Below are positions 15,848 through 24,278 of a stretch of 35,970 nt of DNA, piece by piece; positions within the stretch are counted from its first letter, which is position 1; each line of letters opens with the position of its first letter. Position numbers and translations under genes: made by a program. The notes under the pieces are model-generated. The model did not search any database. It worked only from the letters and a program-made list of their open reading frames with translations, and was not told where the DNA came from. Location: assembly GCA_018302105.1 (NCBI GenBank), contig JAGWAD010000001.1, positions 1 to 35,970 of the forward strand, in the 5' to 3' direction. This stretch comes from Candidatus Woesearchaeota archaeon. GTDB taxonomy: Archaea; Nanobdellota; Nanobdellia; SCGC-AAA011-G17; GW2011-AR18.

Positions 15848-16594
15848 CTAATTAAATAATTTTAAAACTTCTTCTTCTATAAAATGTAATTTTCCAGGAA
15901 TTATAAAACATTGTGGGTATATTTCTATTTCACTTTTTAACAAATCTTTTATTTTCCCATACTTAATTATTTGTTTTTCAGTACCCAGACCAGCACATAT
16001 TATAACTTTAGAGTCATTATTTATCAGATTTAATCTTTGTTTATTTTCAATTTTAATAATATAATTAATTCCTTCTTTAAAATTCATAAATTCAAAACTT
16101 GATTTTAAATCAAGTAAAAATAAAGTATGCAATCCAATACTTAAATTATCATTTAATACATTATAAGGGGTTTCTATTTGCTCATTATTGAATGGTATGG
16201 AAGCAGTTTTACCAAAATTATACAACATTAATCCAGTATCTCCAATAACATTCAATATTGATGCATTATGGATTATTTTTAAATCAATATTTTTTTCTTT
16301 TGCACTTAAAAGAATAGTAATGTGCGTAGTTGCGCTAAATATATCTCCTTTGATCAAAACGCTTACAATTTTTTCTTTTGCCTGGTCTAATATACTATTA
16401 ATTTCCTCTTCCATTTTCTTTCTATTGACTAAAATAATTTTTTTAGAAATAAGTTTTTCAAGATTTTCAATTTCAAAGCCAATATTTGAAGTGTAATTTT
16501 CTAAATAGATATAATCAGATTTTTTCAAAGCCTCAATCCCATTTAATGTAATGTCTTTTTCATTACCCAAACCGATGCCAATTAAATATAACAT
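15848..16594 (-). CDS. dphB: diphthine synthase (DphB/Dph5)
   Basis: This enzyme methylates the modified histidine of elongation factor 2 during diphthamide synthesis, using SAM. The 248-aa length fits the family, usually about 255-265. The start LYLIGIGLGNEKDITLNG is the family hallmark, followed by DYIYLENYTS, VLIKGDIFSATTH (the GD(P/I)xxATTH motif), NASILNVIGDTGLMLYNFGK and TIPF-like ASIPF. The C-terminal half has LHTLFLLDLK and a variable end. It lies 8 bp downstream of the start-proximal membrane protein gene, on the same strand, probably cotranscribed. Confidence 0.93.
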   Translation of the reverse strand: MLYLIGIGLGNEKDITLNGIEALKKSDYIYLENYTSNIGFEIENLEKLISKKIILVNRKKMEEEINSILDQAKEKIVSVLIKGDIFSATTHITILLSAKEKNIDLKIIHNASILNVIGDTGLMLYNFGKTASIPFNNEQIETPYNVLNDNLSIGLHTLFLLDLKSSFEFMNFKEGINYIIKIENKQRLNLINNDSKVIICAGLGTEKQIIKYGKIKDLLKSEIEIYPQCFIIPGKLHFIEEEVLKLFN

Positions 16595-16602
16595 AAAAGA
16601 TT

Positions 16603-17076
16603 TTATTTACTAAATTTTATAAGATTAACTGTTTTAACCCCAAGTATTGAAATTAAGCTTCCTGCAGCAAAAGAAACAATATCAAATTTTAAAAAATATA
16701 ATGTTAAAGGAATTAAAAATAATATAACATCAAAAATAATATATTTAAAATTTTTATTAAGATAGATTAATGAACCATAAGCGAGGCTATAAATAAATAT
16801 CAATGAGTTAATAAGAAAACTTATATTATTGCTAAAATTTGAAAATACCAATATTCCAAAAAATAAATATTCCCTCCTTATTAATAAACCAAATAATAAT
16901 CCAGATAAAAATAAAAAATCAAAGTTAATTAATAAAACAATTACTATTAATGACAGTAATATTATGATCTGTAAAATAAAAAAATATTTTTTTCCATCTT
17001 TTAACTCTTCACCTGTATAACTAGCTATAAATAATCCGATAAAAATACCAATAATTGAAATTAAAGCAGATAACAT
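16603..17076 (-). CDS. multi-pass membrane protein, 157 aa
   Basis: I do not recognise a family. Five or so hydrophobic helices fill the protein (about 3-20, 30-50, 52-66, 70-98 and 115-150), with short basic loops (ELKDGKKY, IRREY, NKNFKY). There are no charged residues in the helices that would suggest a transporter site. It lies directly upstream of dphB (8 bp), so shared transcription is likely although a shared function is not implied. Confidence 0.65.
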   Translation of the reverse strand: MLSALISIIGIFIGLFIASYTGEELKDGKKYFFILQIIILLSLIVIVLLINFDFLFLSGLLFGLLIRREYLFFGILVFSNFSNNISFLINSLIFIYSLAYGSLIYLNKNFKYIIFDVILFLIPLTLYFLKFDIVSFAAGSLISILGVKTVNLIKFSK

Positions 17077-17107
17077 AAAAATTTTTAAGATTATAAATAA
17101 TATAAAA

Positions 17108-18775
17108 CTATCTTAAGTTTCTGAATGGCTTTCCAACATCAAGTAAATCGTTTAAGGAATTATTCCCATTTGTGTTTCCAATTAAAAAATTAAGGAAAGT
17201 AGCTTGATTTGAAAGATTATAAGAAGCTGCATTTACACTGTTGTAATTATAAGTTAAATAAAATGCAATATTTGGATTTTTTAATCCTCCGCCAATTTCA
17301 AAATTTTTCAAATTTCCAAGAAGAGGGAAATTAAGATTGCCATAAAATTGGCCAAAGGGAGTTTCTTTGCTTATTCTTAGTAAACCACCAAAACCATTAA
17401 TATTTGACGCATTTAAACCATTAACATTCCTTGATCCTACTTCAGATAATCTAGTTAATTGTTCAGGACTTAAGTTACTTCTTAAACTTGGATCATAAAT
17501 AGAAGTTAAATCCAAACCTAGACTTAAATTAGTACCATGATTTTTAAGTAAAAATTCTAAAGCAGGACTTAAATAAAAATTTGTTTGATCCCCATAATTG
17601 TTAGTAAAATTGCTACCTTCATTTCCTGTGACCTGTTGTTGCACATCTAAAAAAGCTAAATCTGCAGTAAGTTTAAAATTAGTATCAATACTCTTGGAAT
17701 TAACTAATGGCAATTCTATAGTGCCCCTACCAATAAAACCTTTTTCAACACCTGCTATAGTGACATTATGGTAATCTAAAACTGTTTTATTTAATCTATA
17801 TGCTAAAATTAAGCCTAAATTATTATTATATTTAAACAAGGCCCCGGGTAAAATACTTAATGCATCAGTCCTTCTTCCTAAACTTATATTCTTTATTGGA
17901 TCTCTTGCTTCTATATTATTATATTCAGCACCAATCATACCTCCAAATAAGAATTTACCTAAATTAAAACCAACACCTGTTCTAAAATCCAGAGTTAAAC
18001 TTTCTGCATCTACATCACCACTGTTACTTGCATTAAACTTTGTTTTTTTAAAAATAATATCTGAATCAAACGAAAATAATAGAGTTTGCTGTTGTAAATC
18101 TATTCTTTTTTCTCTTCTGCCTGAAACAATATAAGTTCCGCTTTGTCCTTTGAAATTCTAAAGATTGTTTTGATTCTGCAGATGACGGTTGTCCAGGTCC
18201 TTGAGCTTGACGGGAACTACTATTTTTTTCCATTCCCCTTGTAACAGGTTTAGCAGCTCTTTCCCTTCTTCTTTTTTTTCCACCTTCTGCACCACTTCCA
18301 GACTTGGGAGATTCTTCTACTGCAACATCTTGAGGACTTTGTAATCTTCCGTCTGGCTGATAAGGTTTTTTATTGACACGCATTCCTACAAGGAAATAAT
18401 TTGAGTCACTTGGAACAACAACATAGCCCCTATAAGGACCCCTTCCAATTTTTTTTGTACAAGTGGATTTCCCTTATCATCAAAATCATCAGAATCAACA
18501 AATAAAAAAACAGCTTCATTATTTTTTAAGTTATATTGGCTTTTAAGTTTAGCCTTGGGATATTCTGCAGTATTGACAGTAATTGAATCCTGTTTAAGTT
18601 TAACACGGTATTTTCCATCTGAACTTTGCCTGACTTCAAAAGTATTAGGTAAATCTATACCAGGATCAATTAAATTTTTTTCATCAGTCCATTTTTCCTG
18701 TGCATTTGCATCATCAGAAAGTATAGTTACTAAAGCAGCTAATCCAACAGCCTTAATCTTATTAGAAATTATCAT
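17108..18775 (-). pseudogene. secreted beta-barrel-like protein with two compensating frameshifts
   Basis: Three frames join into about 555 codons. The first (ATG 18775) gives a signal peptide ending near DDANAQ and a beta-rich stretch to NPLVQKK. At the A8 run (minus strand; 18449-18456) the frame must shift by -1 to continue IGRGPYRGYVVVPSDSNYFL, then a Gly/Lys/Arg/Ser/Gln-rich linker. Near 18153 it shifts by +1 back to the original frame: FKGQSGTYIVSGRREKR, then more than 300 residues of alternating beta strands (GVGFNLGKFLFGGMIGAEY, NFYLSPALEFLL, LSLGLDLTSIYD) typical of outer-membrane barrels. AGGTGGGG precedes ATG 18775, which is preferred over GTG 18787. It may be a pseudogene, a sequencing artefact, or translated through slippage. 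Family not recognised. Confidence 0.62.
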
Positions 18776-18776
18776 T

Positions 18777-19487
18777 TTAATCCCCACCTTTTTCAGTAGG
18801 TCTATGCCTTCTTATTGAATCAACTTTAGTTCTTTTACCACCTAAAACAAAAGTATATGTATCTGTTGCAGGCATAGTAACTAAAGTGTCAGCTTCTTCA
18901 CTTGGACAGGACTCACCAACTTGAAATTTAAGATGTACTAATTTTTTATTATTAAGATTAGCTACAAATTTATAACAACCATTCTCAGCAAAACTCAATC
19001 TGACAAAATTATAGCCCCCTTCTTCACTTAAAGTTCCGCCAGTTAACTGTTCTTCAGAAGTACCATAAATTCTAAAAATTTTAAAATTCTTTAATTGATT
19101 ACTCTTATCCAGACTTCTGCAATAAATATCTAATCCTTTTTCAACATTTACAGGCCCATATCTGTGTATAACTTTTTTATCTTCTGTTTTTACAATATCT
19201 CTAAGATTTATTTTTGATTCATTGTTTGCATCTTTAATTTTACAATCAAGACTATTTTTTCTAATAACAAGAGCTTCTGTTTCAGCTGTTTCTTCAGCAA
19301 TTCCAAGTATTCTCTCATCATTACCATTTGTTCCTAAATCCGAACCTTGGTTATTTATAGCAACTTTTGTGTTTTCAGAAATTTTCTCTTCACTTTCTTC
19401 AAGCTTATCTTCACAAGAACATGCAGAAATTATAGATATAAAACTAGATAATGCGCCCATAACCATATAATTTTTAATTCCTTTCAT
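18777..19487 (-). CDS. lipoprotein-like secreted protein, 236 aa
   Basis: The N-terminus has a basic start, a hydrophobic segment (VMGALSSFISII) and SACSC, which resembles a lipobox with lipidation at Cys22 or so. An acidic low-complexity linker (EESEEKISENT) and a beta-rich domain with paired cysteines (LDCKIKD, IYCRSLD, NGCYKF, GESCPSEE) follow. The C-terminus is basic (KRTKVDSIRRHRP). Its stop lies two bases from the start of the barrel-like gene, so the genes are coupled. Function unknown; position suggests a partner of the barrel-like and membrane proteins of this cassette. Confidence 0.65.
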   Translation of the reverse strand: MKGIKNYMVMGALSSFISIISACSCEDKLEESEEKISENTKVAINNQGSDLGTNGNDERILGIAEETAETEALVIRKNSLDCKIKDANNESKINLRDIVKTEDKKVIHRYGPVNVEKGLDIYCRSLDKSNQLKNFKIFRIYGTSEEQLTGGTLSEEGGYNFVRLSFAENGCYKFVANLNNKKLVHLKFQVGESCPSEEADTLVTMPATDTYTFVLGGKRTKVDSIRRHRPTEKGGD

Positions 19488-19510
19488 ATTATCTTAACCT
19501 TAAAGTGGTA

Positions 19511-20740
19511 TCATTTATAAATATTATTATTTAAAAAATTTATTTTTAACCAATATCTAGCACCACCAGCATCTGTAGTACGAACCCTTTCTAAAGTTTC
19601 TTCTAATTCTTTTTTTAATTCATCTTTTGGACAATTATTTTTATCTCTGCATTTTAAATCTTTATCATAAACTTTTTCAACTTCTGTTTTACCTAATAAT
19701 GTGACTATATAACTAACTTGAACAGACCCGGTAATGCCTCTTTCTTCATATTTTTTTATAAAATCTTCATCAAAAGCATTAAGGTGATAAGCATTAAGGG
19801 CAAAATCATTATTAAATTCCATTCTTTGTCCTTCCCTGTAACGTTGTCCTTCAGATTTTTTATTTGTTTCTCCAATTGGTTGGGGAGTTTCAACTCCTAA
19901 AATATTATTTCTCTCTGTTACTTCTTCATTAGCAGAATTTTTCCACATTTCATTCTTATTAAGCCAAAGATAACCTAAACCTGCAGCTAAAATAAGACCA
20001 CCTAATGCCCAGGTAAATCCACTCCTGCGTGATTTATTAGAACTAACTTTTATTTTAGGAACTTGCTTTTCTTCAGTTGTAGATTTAACCTTTTCAGGTG
20101 TTTTGTGTTTACCTTGTCCTTTTTCAGCAAAAGCAACTAAATCTTTATAACCTTGCTTCCTTGCATTTTCAATATCAACATTTTCAATATCTTCATATTT
20201 TAATTTAAATTCATTACCACCAGCTTTTACTAAATTTCCATCTTTAAGACTATAATTAATAGCTACATTCTCAAGTGTAAGTTTAGGACCAAACATCTTA
20301 TTCAAAAATCCAAATTTAAAACAACTTTCATATCTTGCTTCAATATCTTTAACAAGAAGAACCATATCAGTTTCTCCTGAAGGAGCAATATATTGATTAT
20401 AAACATGTCTTTTTATATCAAATAATTTTGTACCATCAGAAGCTTTAACAGGAACAACGCCTTTCTCTATATTATCAATAAAAATTGGATCCAAATCTAT
20501 TTGATCCCTATATAGTTTTCTTTCATTTAACTCCTCGCCAGATTGTCCATCAACATTTGGCCAATAAGTACCTTTTAATAAACGAAAAGTATCAAACTCA
20601 TGTATTATTGGAGAATAATTTAATCTTAAATTTTCTATTTCAACAACACCTTCTGAAACTTTACTTTCTAAACCTAAAGGAGTCTTGTCAACTTTGCCAA
20701 AAGACAAATTTCCATATTTTAAACTTATTTCCTTAGCCAT
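19511..20740 (-). CDS. single-pass membrane protein with TonB/AgmX-like C-terminus (tentative)
   Basis: A 409-aa protein. The N-terminal 190 residues are soluble and beta-rich. A basic linker (KTPEKVKSTTEEKQVPKIKV) leads to one membrane helix at about 240-260 (WALGGLILAAGLGYLWL), then a polar region and a C-terminal domain with GSVQVSYIVTLLGKTEVEKV and a Cys pair (KCRDKNNCPKDE) before RYWLKINFL. The pattern 'G-x-V-x-V-x-Y-x-V ... G-x-x-x-x-x-x-V' recalls TonB/AgmX C-terminal domains, but the match is loose. ATG 20740 (MAKEISL) sits 30 bp after a TTTATAAA box; the upstream in-frame extension is spurious. First gene of the 20.7-17.1 kb cassette. Confidence 0.62.
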   Translation of the reverse strand: MAKEISLKYGNLSFGKVDKTPLGLESKVSEGVVEIENLRLNYSPIIHEFDTFRLLKGTYWPNVDGQSGEELNERKLYRDQIDLDPIFIDNIEKGVVPVKASDGTKLFDIKRHVYNQYIAPSGETDMVLLVKDIEARYESCFKFGFLNKMFGPKLTLENVAINYSLKDGNLVKAGGNEFKLKYEDIENVDIENARKQGYKDLVAFAEKGQGKHKTPEKVKSTTEEKQVPKIKVSSNKSRRSGFTWALGGLILAAGLGYLWLNKNEMWKNSANEEVTERNNILGVETPQPIGETNKKSEGQRYREGQRMEFNNDFALNAYHLNAFDEDFIKKYEERGITGSVQVSYIVTLLGKTEVEKVYDKDLKCRDKNNCPKDELKKELEETLERVRTTDAGGARYWLKINFLNNNIYK

Positions 20741-20762
20741 TTTATGACAGCATTCTAAAGTG

Positions 20763-20829
20763 GTGACATATTTATAAAGCTTTTGATATACTCTATATAT
20801 TAACCACCAGTTAATGAAATTATAAATAC
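20763..20829. promoter_or_regulatory. divergent promoters with shared 23-bp element
   Basis: For the minus-strand cassette, TTTATAAA at about 20770-20778 lies 30 bp before ATG 20740. For the plus-strand gene, ATTATAAATAC at about 20818-20828 lies about 38 bp before ATG 20865. Between them are a copy of the element also present at 8822-8844 (here 20782-20804) and a small inverted repeat TTAAC-CACCA-GTTAA (20800-20814) that could be an operator. Confidence 0.5.
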
Positions 20830-20864
20830 ACAAAATTTAAAAATAAGTTAACAAATAATTAAAC

Positions 20865-21374
20865 ATGGAAAAAGTTAAATTAATCTATTCCTTAATTATA
20901 ATTATTTTATATATTCCATTAGTTTTCTTAGGAACAAATGTTTTCTTTTTAAAATATACTGGACAAGATGCCTATTATCCATACGAAGATTGTTATGGCA
21001 TAAGACCTGTAGATAAAGCACAAACAATTAATGAAACAGAAGAACAGCAGAGATGTATTAAAGAACAAGATAAAAAACAAAGAGAATTTGAAAAAGATAA
21101 AAATTCTTATAACTCAAGAAAATATATAGGAATCACAATTTTTAATTTAATAATATTAATAATTACTTTATTTTTAGTATTGGATAGTTCAATATTATTA
21201 GGTTTATTTGCAGGATCAACAATCTCAACATTCATATCTACAATAATGTACTTTGCGACAAATTCAAAAATAGGATTTGGAGTTTTAGTCTTATTATTCA
21301 TAACTGTAATTTATATTATTAATAAACATAGAGACAGACTATGGAGTAATTCTCAAAGTAAAAAGAAAAAATAG
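20865..21374 (+). CDS. membrane protein with YPYEDCY motif, 169 aa
   Basis: One N-terminal membrane helix (about 7-30) is followed by an extracytoplasmic segment with YYPYEDCYGIRP and a second cysteine (QQRCIKEQ), then a charged coiled-coil-like stretch (EQDKKQREFEKDKN) and three more membrane helices (about 88-105, 108-125 and 130-152) with a basic tail. The two cysteines could pair. I recall similar small proteins in DPANN genomes but no function. Its promoter is divergent from the envelope cassette. Confidence 0.7.
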   Translation: MEKVKLIYSLIIIILYIPLVFLGTNVFFLKYTGQDAYYPYEDCYGIRPVDKAQTINETEEQQRCIKEQDKKQREFEKDKNSYNSRKYIGITIFNLIILIITLFLVLDSSILLGLFAGSTISTFISTIMYFATNSKIGFGVLVLLFITVIYIINKHRDRLWSNSQSKKKK

Positions 21375-21387
21375 ATTTAAAGATTAT

Positions 21388-21434
21388 AGTCAACCAACAA
21401 AGTAATTGGGTATTTTTTATTTTTGTTGTTGACT
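21388..21434. terminator. imperfect hairpin between convergent genes
   Basis: Left arm at 21388-21401 and right arm at 21422-21434 pair along 13 bp (AGTCAAC / GTTGACT outer part, AACAAA / TTTGTT inner part) with one bulged C. The loop contains a T-rich run. It lies just after the stop at 21374 and before the convergent korB stop at 21500, so it probably helps terminate one or both transcripts. Confidence 0.45.
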
Positions 21435-21437
21435 GAC

Positions 21438-21476
21438 AGCAAATCACTTTTAACCTAAGAATTTATGTGGTTTGCT
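21438..21476. terminator. second hairpin in the same convergent gap
   Basis: AGCAAATCAC (21438-21447) pairs with GTGGTTTGCT (21467-21476) over 10 bp with one G-T or A-C mismatch depending on strand. It directly follows the hairpin at 21388-21434. A tandem pair in a 125-bp gap may be a bidirectional terminator or part of a small structured RNA. Confidence 0.42.
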
Positions 21477-21499
21477 ATATATAAAAATCAGATATTTAG

Positions 21500-22351
21500 T
21501 TATCTAAATTCCTCAAATAATTTATCAATATTAATATTATCAATATTATGTTTATATGAAGGAATTTTAGTTTGTTTAAATAATTCTTCATAGCTTGGCT
21601 TGTTTATTTTATAAAATATTCCAACAGGCATTTTCTTTCCATACTCATGCATTTTTTTAAAAGCCTCTTCCTTATTCGTAAAATCATATTTATTCTGTTG
21701 TAAATCATAACATCTTTCCTTCCAGTAATCATAAGTATTCAAATAATTATAAGTAACACAAGGCTGTAAAATCTCAATAAAAGAAAATCCTTTATGCTTT
21801 ATTCCTTCAGCAATTATTTTAGTTATATGATTTAAATCACCAGCAAAACATCTTGCAATAAAAGTAGATCCAGAAGTTAAAGCCAATAATAATGGATTTA
21901 ATGGATCTTCTACAACACCTTTTGGAGTAGAAATTGTAATAAATCCTTTTTCACTAGTAGGACTTTTTTGTCCAGTTGTTAAACCATAAACTTGATTATT
22001 ATGTAATATTAAAGTAACATCAATATTTTTTCTTGCTGTATGAATTAAATGATTTACTCCTTCTCCTAATAAGTCACCATCACCAGCAGCACTAAACACT
22101 GTTAGATTGCGGTTAGCAAGTTTAGCTCCCAATGCCAATTGTAATCCTCTTCCATGCAATCCTGAAAATCCATATGCTTTAGTCCAATAAGAAATTTTAG
22201 AGCTGCATCCAATTCCGGAAGTAAATGCTAAATTCTCAGGTTGGATATTTAATTCTACAAAAGCCCTTTTTACAGCATTTAAAATAGAAAAATCCCCACA
22301 GCCAGCACACCACGTAATCTTACCTTGCGTATAATCTTTGATTTCAGTCAT
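21500..22351 (-). CDS. korB: 2-oxoacid:ferredoxin oxidoreductase, beta subunit (TPP-binding)
   Basis: The beta subunit binds thiamine diphosphate and one [4Fe-4S] cluster in the enzyme that decarboxylates 2-oxoacids to acyl-CoA and reduces ferredoxin. Counting from MTEIKD, the cluster ligands are C15 and C18 (ITWCAGCGDF), C49 (GIGCSSK) and C198 (LQPCVTYN). The TPP motif is GDGD at 90-93 with the following NHLIHTARKNIDV and NNQVYGLTTGQ. Length 283 aa, normal. ATG 22351 is chosen because AAGGAG lies 11 nt before it, while GTG 22360 is only 2 nt from that site. The start overlaps the stop of the 37-aa Zn-ribbon gene as TAATG. Substrate could be 2-oxoglutarate or another 2-oxoacid. Confidence 0.93.
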   Translation of the reverse strand: MTEIKDYTQGKITWCAGCGDFSILNAVKRAFVELNIQPENLAFTSGIGCSSKISYWTKAYGFSGLHGRGLQLALGAKLANRNLTVFSAAGDGDLLGEGVNHLIHTARKNIDVTLILHNNQVYGLTTGQKSPTSEKGFITISTPKGVVEDPLNPLLLALTSGSTFIARCFAGDLNHITKIIAEGIKHKGFSFIEILQPCVTYNYLNTYDYWKERCYDLQQNKYDFTNKEEAFKKMHEYGKKMPVGIFYKINKPSYEELFKQTKIPSYKHNIDNINIDKLFEEFR

Positions 22352-22464
22352 TAACAGCACGGCTCCTTATATCCACAATTATTACATATTGCATCTTTTC
22401 TTCCAGCTATTCCAACCATTTCATTTATACAACTTGGGCATTCCTGCATTAGTAAAGTTTTCAT
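22351..22464 (-). CDS. 37-aa six-cysteine Zn-ribbon between korA and korB
   Basis: This gene encodes a 37-residue protein with cysteines at 9, 12, 27, 30, 36 and 37: ECPSC, then ICNNCGYKEPCC. The two CxxC knuckles 15 residues apart make a minimal zinc ribbon or rubredoxin-like metal site. The ATG overlaps the korA stop as ATGA, and its TAA overlaps the korB start as TAATG, so all three genes are translationally coupled. It is too small for the 2x[4Fe-4S] delta subunit of related oxidoreductases, which has eight cysteines. Likely an accessory, structural or electron-transfer peptide of the Kor complex (inference from position). Confidence 0.8.
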   Translation of the reverse strand: MKTLLMQECPSCINEMVGIAGRKDAICNNCGYKEPCC

Positions 22465-24212
22465 TTTTTATACATTGATTTTATTTTATCATAAATTTCA
22501 GATGGTGAAAATGGAACACCATTATATTTTAGTAATTTATTTTTAATTTCAATTGTAGTATGTTCTGTAATTAATCCTGATAATTGTCCACTAAAATTTT
22601 CCTCAGCAATAATAATAAATCCCGCCTTGCGCAATATCTCATTAACGATATCTACAGGAAATGGACTCATAGAAATTATTTGTAAAAAATTAACTTTAAT
22701 ATTATCTTTTTCAAAATATTTCATTGCTTCTAAAATTCTTCCTTTCATGCTTCCCCAACCAATTATTGTAATATCAGCATCAATAGAACCATGAAGTTTT
22801 GTCATTTTATTCCCAATTAATTCTTTAGCATATTCTAATTTTCTCATTCTTCTTTCCATCATCTTAATTCTATTTTCAGGATCTTCCGATATTTGACCAT
22901 ATTCATCATGTTCATCACTTCCACAACTATACAACCCATTTTTTTGTCCAGGCAATGATCGCAAAACAACACAATCATTATTGTTATATTCATATCGCTT
23001 ATAGTCTTTAACACTATCCAGTTGTTCATCTTTAGCTATTTTGCCCCTATCAACAGAATATTGTATATTTGGTAAATCAATCACCTTTCCATTATTTGCT
23101 AAATATACATCATGCAATATTAAAACTGGATTTTGTAATTTATCAGCTAAATTAAAAGCTTCTAAAGTTAAATCAAAACATTCTTCAACATCCCCTGGAG
23201 CTAATACAATTCTTGGAAATTCCCCTTGTGCAGCATGTAAAACAAATTGTAAATCTCCTTGTGCACTCTTCGTAGGCAATCCAGTTGCAGGCCCGCCTCT
23301 TTGTCCCATTATTATAACTAAAGGCAGTTCAACCATTCCAGCTAATCCAAAAGCTTCACTCATTAAACAAAATCCACCGCCAGAAGTAGCAACCATGCTT
23401 CTTGCTCCAGTCCAGCTTGCACCTAAAGCAGTATTAATAACAGAGATTTCATCTTCTAATTGTAAAACAACAATTCCATAATCATCTGCCTTACTACTTA
23501 AATAAGTCAAAATTTGTGAACTTGGAGTCATTGGATACTGGCAATGGAATTTTAATCCAGCCTTTATTGCTGCAATGCTTATTGCTTCATTTCCTGTTAA
23601 TAATATTAAATTTTTTCTTTCTTTTTTAACAATTTTATTTCTAAATTCTTTTTTATAATTATTTTTAATAAACTCATAGCCTTTTCTTGCAGCATCAATA
23701 TTCATTTTTACTGTTTTTTCTCCCTTTTTATTGAAATTCTCTTTTAAAATATTAAATAATAATTCCAAATCAATATCAAATAAAGCAACACTAGCTCCAA
23801 GAGCAATAGTATTTCTTAATATTCTTTCTCCAGATATTTCTCTTGAAATCTTCATTAAAGGAACAGCGAATAATCGGATGTCATTTCTTATTTCCGCATT
23901 TGCGATTTTGTCTTCTTCACCATCATAAATTATGCCACCATTTAAAGTAAGTTCATTTTTATGTAAATCAATTGTTTCTTTATTTAAAGCTATTAATAAA
24001 TCACAGGTATCTATGTGGCTAGTAACTATATTGTCTTCAACACGAATATGCGATGTATTGTGTCCGCCTCTAATCAAAGAAGGATAATCATGAGACATAA
24101 AAGCATATAATCCAGAACGCATGCATAGTTTTGCAAATATCAATCCTATACCCATTATTCCATAGCCAGCTTCTCCACCTATCTTTAAAGCAAGCTTATT
24201 TATTTCCACCAT
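22461..24212 (-). CDS. korA: 2-oxoacid:ferredoxin oxidoreductase, fused gamma-alpha subunit
   Basis: A 583-aa protein. Residues 1-185 form the gamma domain (GGEAGYGIMGIGLIFAK, HDYPSLIRGGHN). Residues 200-583 form the alpha domain with GNEAISIAAIKAGLKFHCQY, the pyrimidine-binding TPP partner domain, YPMTPSSQIL, EDEISVINTALGASWTGAR, then SGGGFCLMSEAFGLAGMVE, and a C-terminal transketolase-like domain with GWGSMKGRI. Together with KorB it would form the whole 2-oxoacid:ferredoxin oxidoreductase, linking 2-oxoacid oxidation to ferredoxin. First gene of the three-gene operon. The gamma-alpha fusion is common in this enzyme family. Confidence 0.93.
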   Translation of the reverse strand: MVEINKLALKIGGEAGYGIMGIGLIFAKLCMRSGLYAFMSHDYPSLIRGGHNTSHIRVEDNIVTSHIDTCDLLIALNKETIDLHKNELTLNGGIIYDGEEDKIANAEIRNDIRLFAVPLMKISREISGERILRNTIALGASVALFDIDLELLFNILKENFNKKGEKTVKMNIDAARKGYEFIKNNYKKEFRNKIVKKERKNLILLTGNEAISIAAIKAGLKFHCQYPMTPSSQILTYLSSKADDYGIVVLQLEDEISVINTALGASWTGARSMVATSGGGFCLMSEAFGLAGMVELPLVIIMGQRGGPATGLPTKSAQGDLQFVLHAAQGEFPRIVLAPGDVEECFDLTLEAFNLADKLQNPVLILHDVYLANNGKVIDLPNIQYSVDRGKIAKDEQLDSVKDYKRYEYNNNDCVVLRSLPGQKNGLYSCGSDEHDEYGQISEDPENRIKMMERRMRKLEYAKELIGNKMTKLHGSIDADITIIGWGSMKGRILEAMKYFEKDNIKVNFLQIISMSPFPVDIVNEILRKAGFIIIAEENFSGQLSGLITEHTTIEIKNKLLKYNGVPFSPSEIYDKIKSMYKK

Positions 24213-24278
24213 CTTTTACTTTAATAGTTATTATAGAGAATATAAAATTATCGAATGTTATTAAATAAGAAATAATAG

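Noticed and set aside
17108-18775. Three separate small genes instead of one broken gene
   Set aside because: Each frame runs into the next with continuous protein-like sequence at the junctions, the middle piece lacks a ribosome site, and the barrel-like part has coding sequence well upstream of its first ATG.
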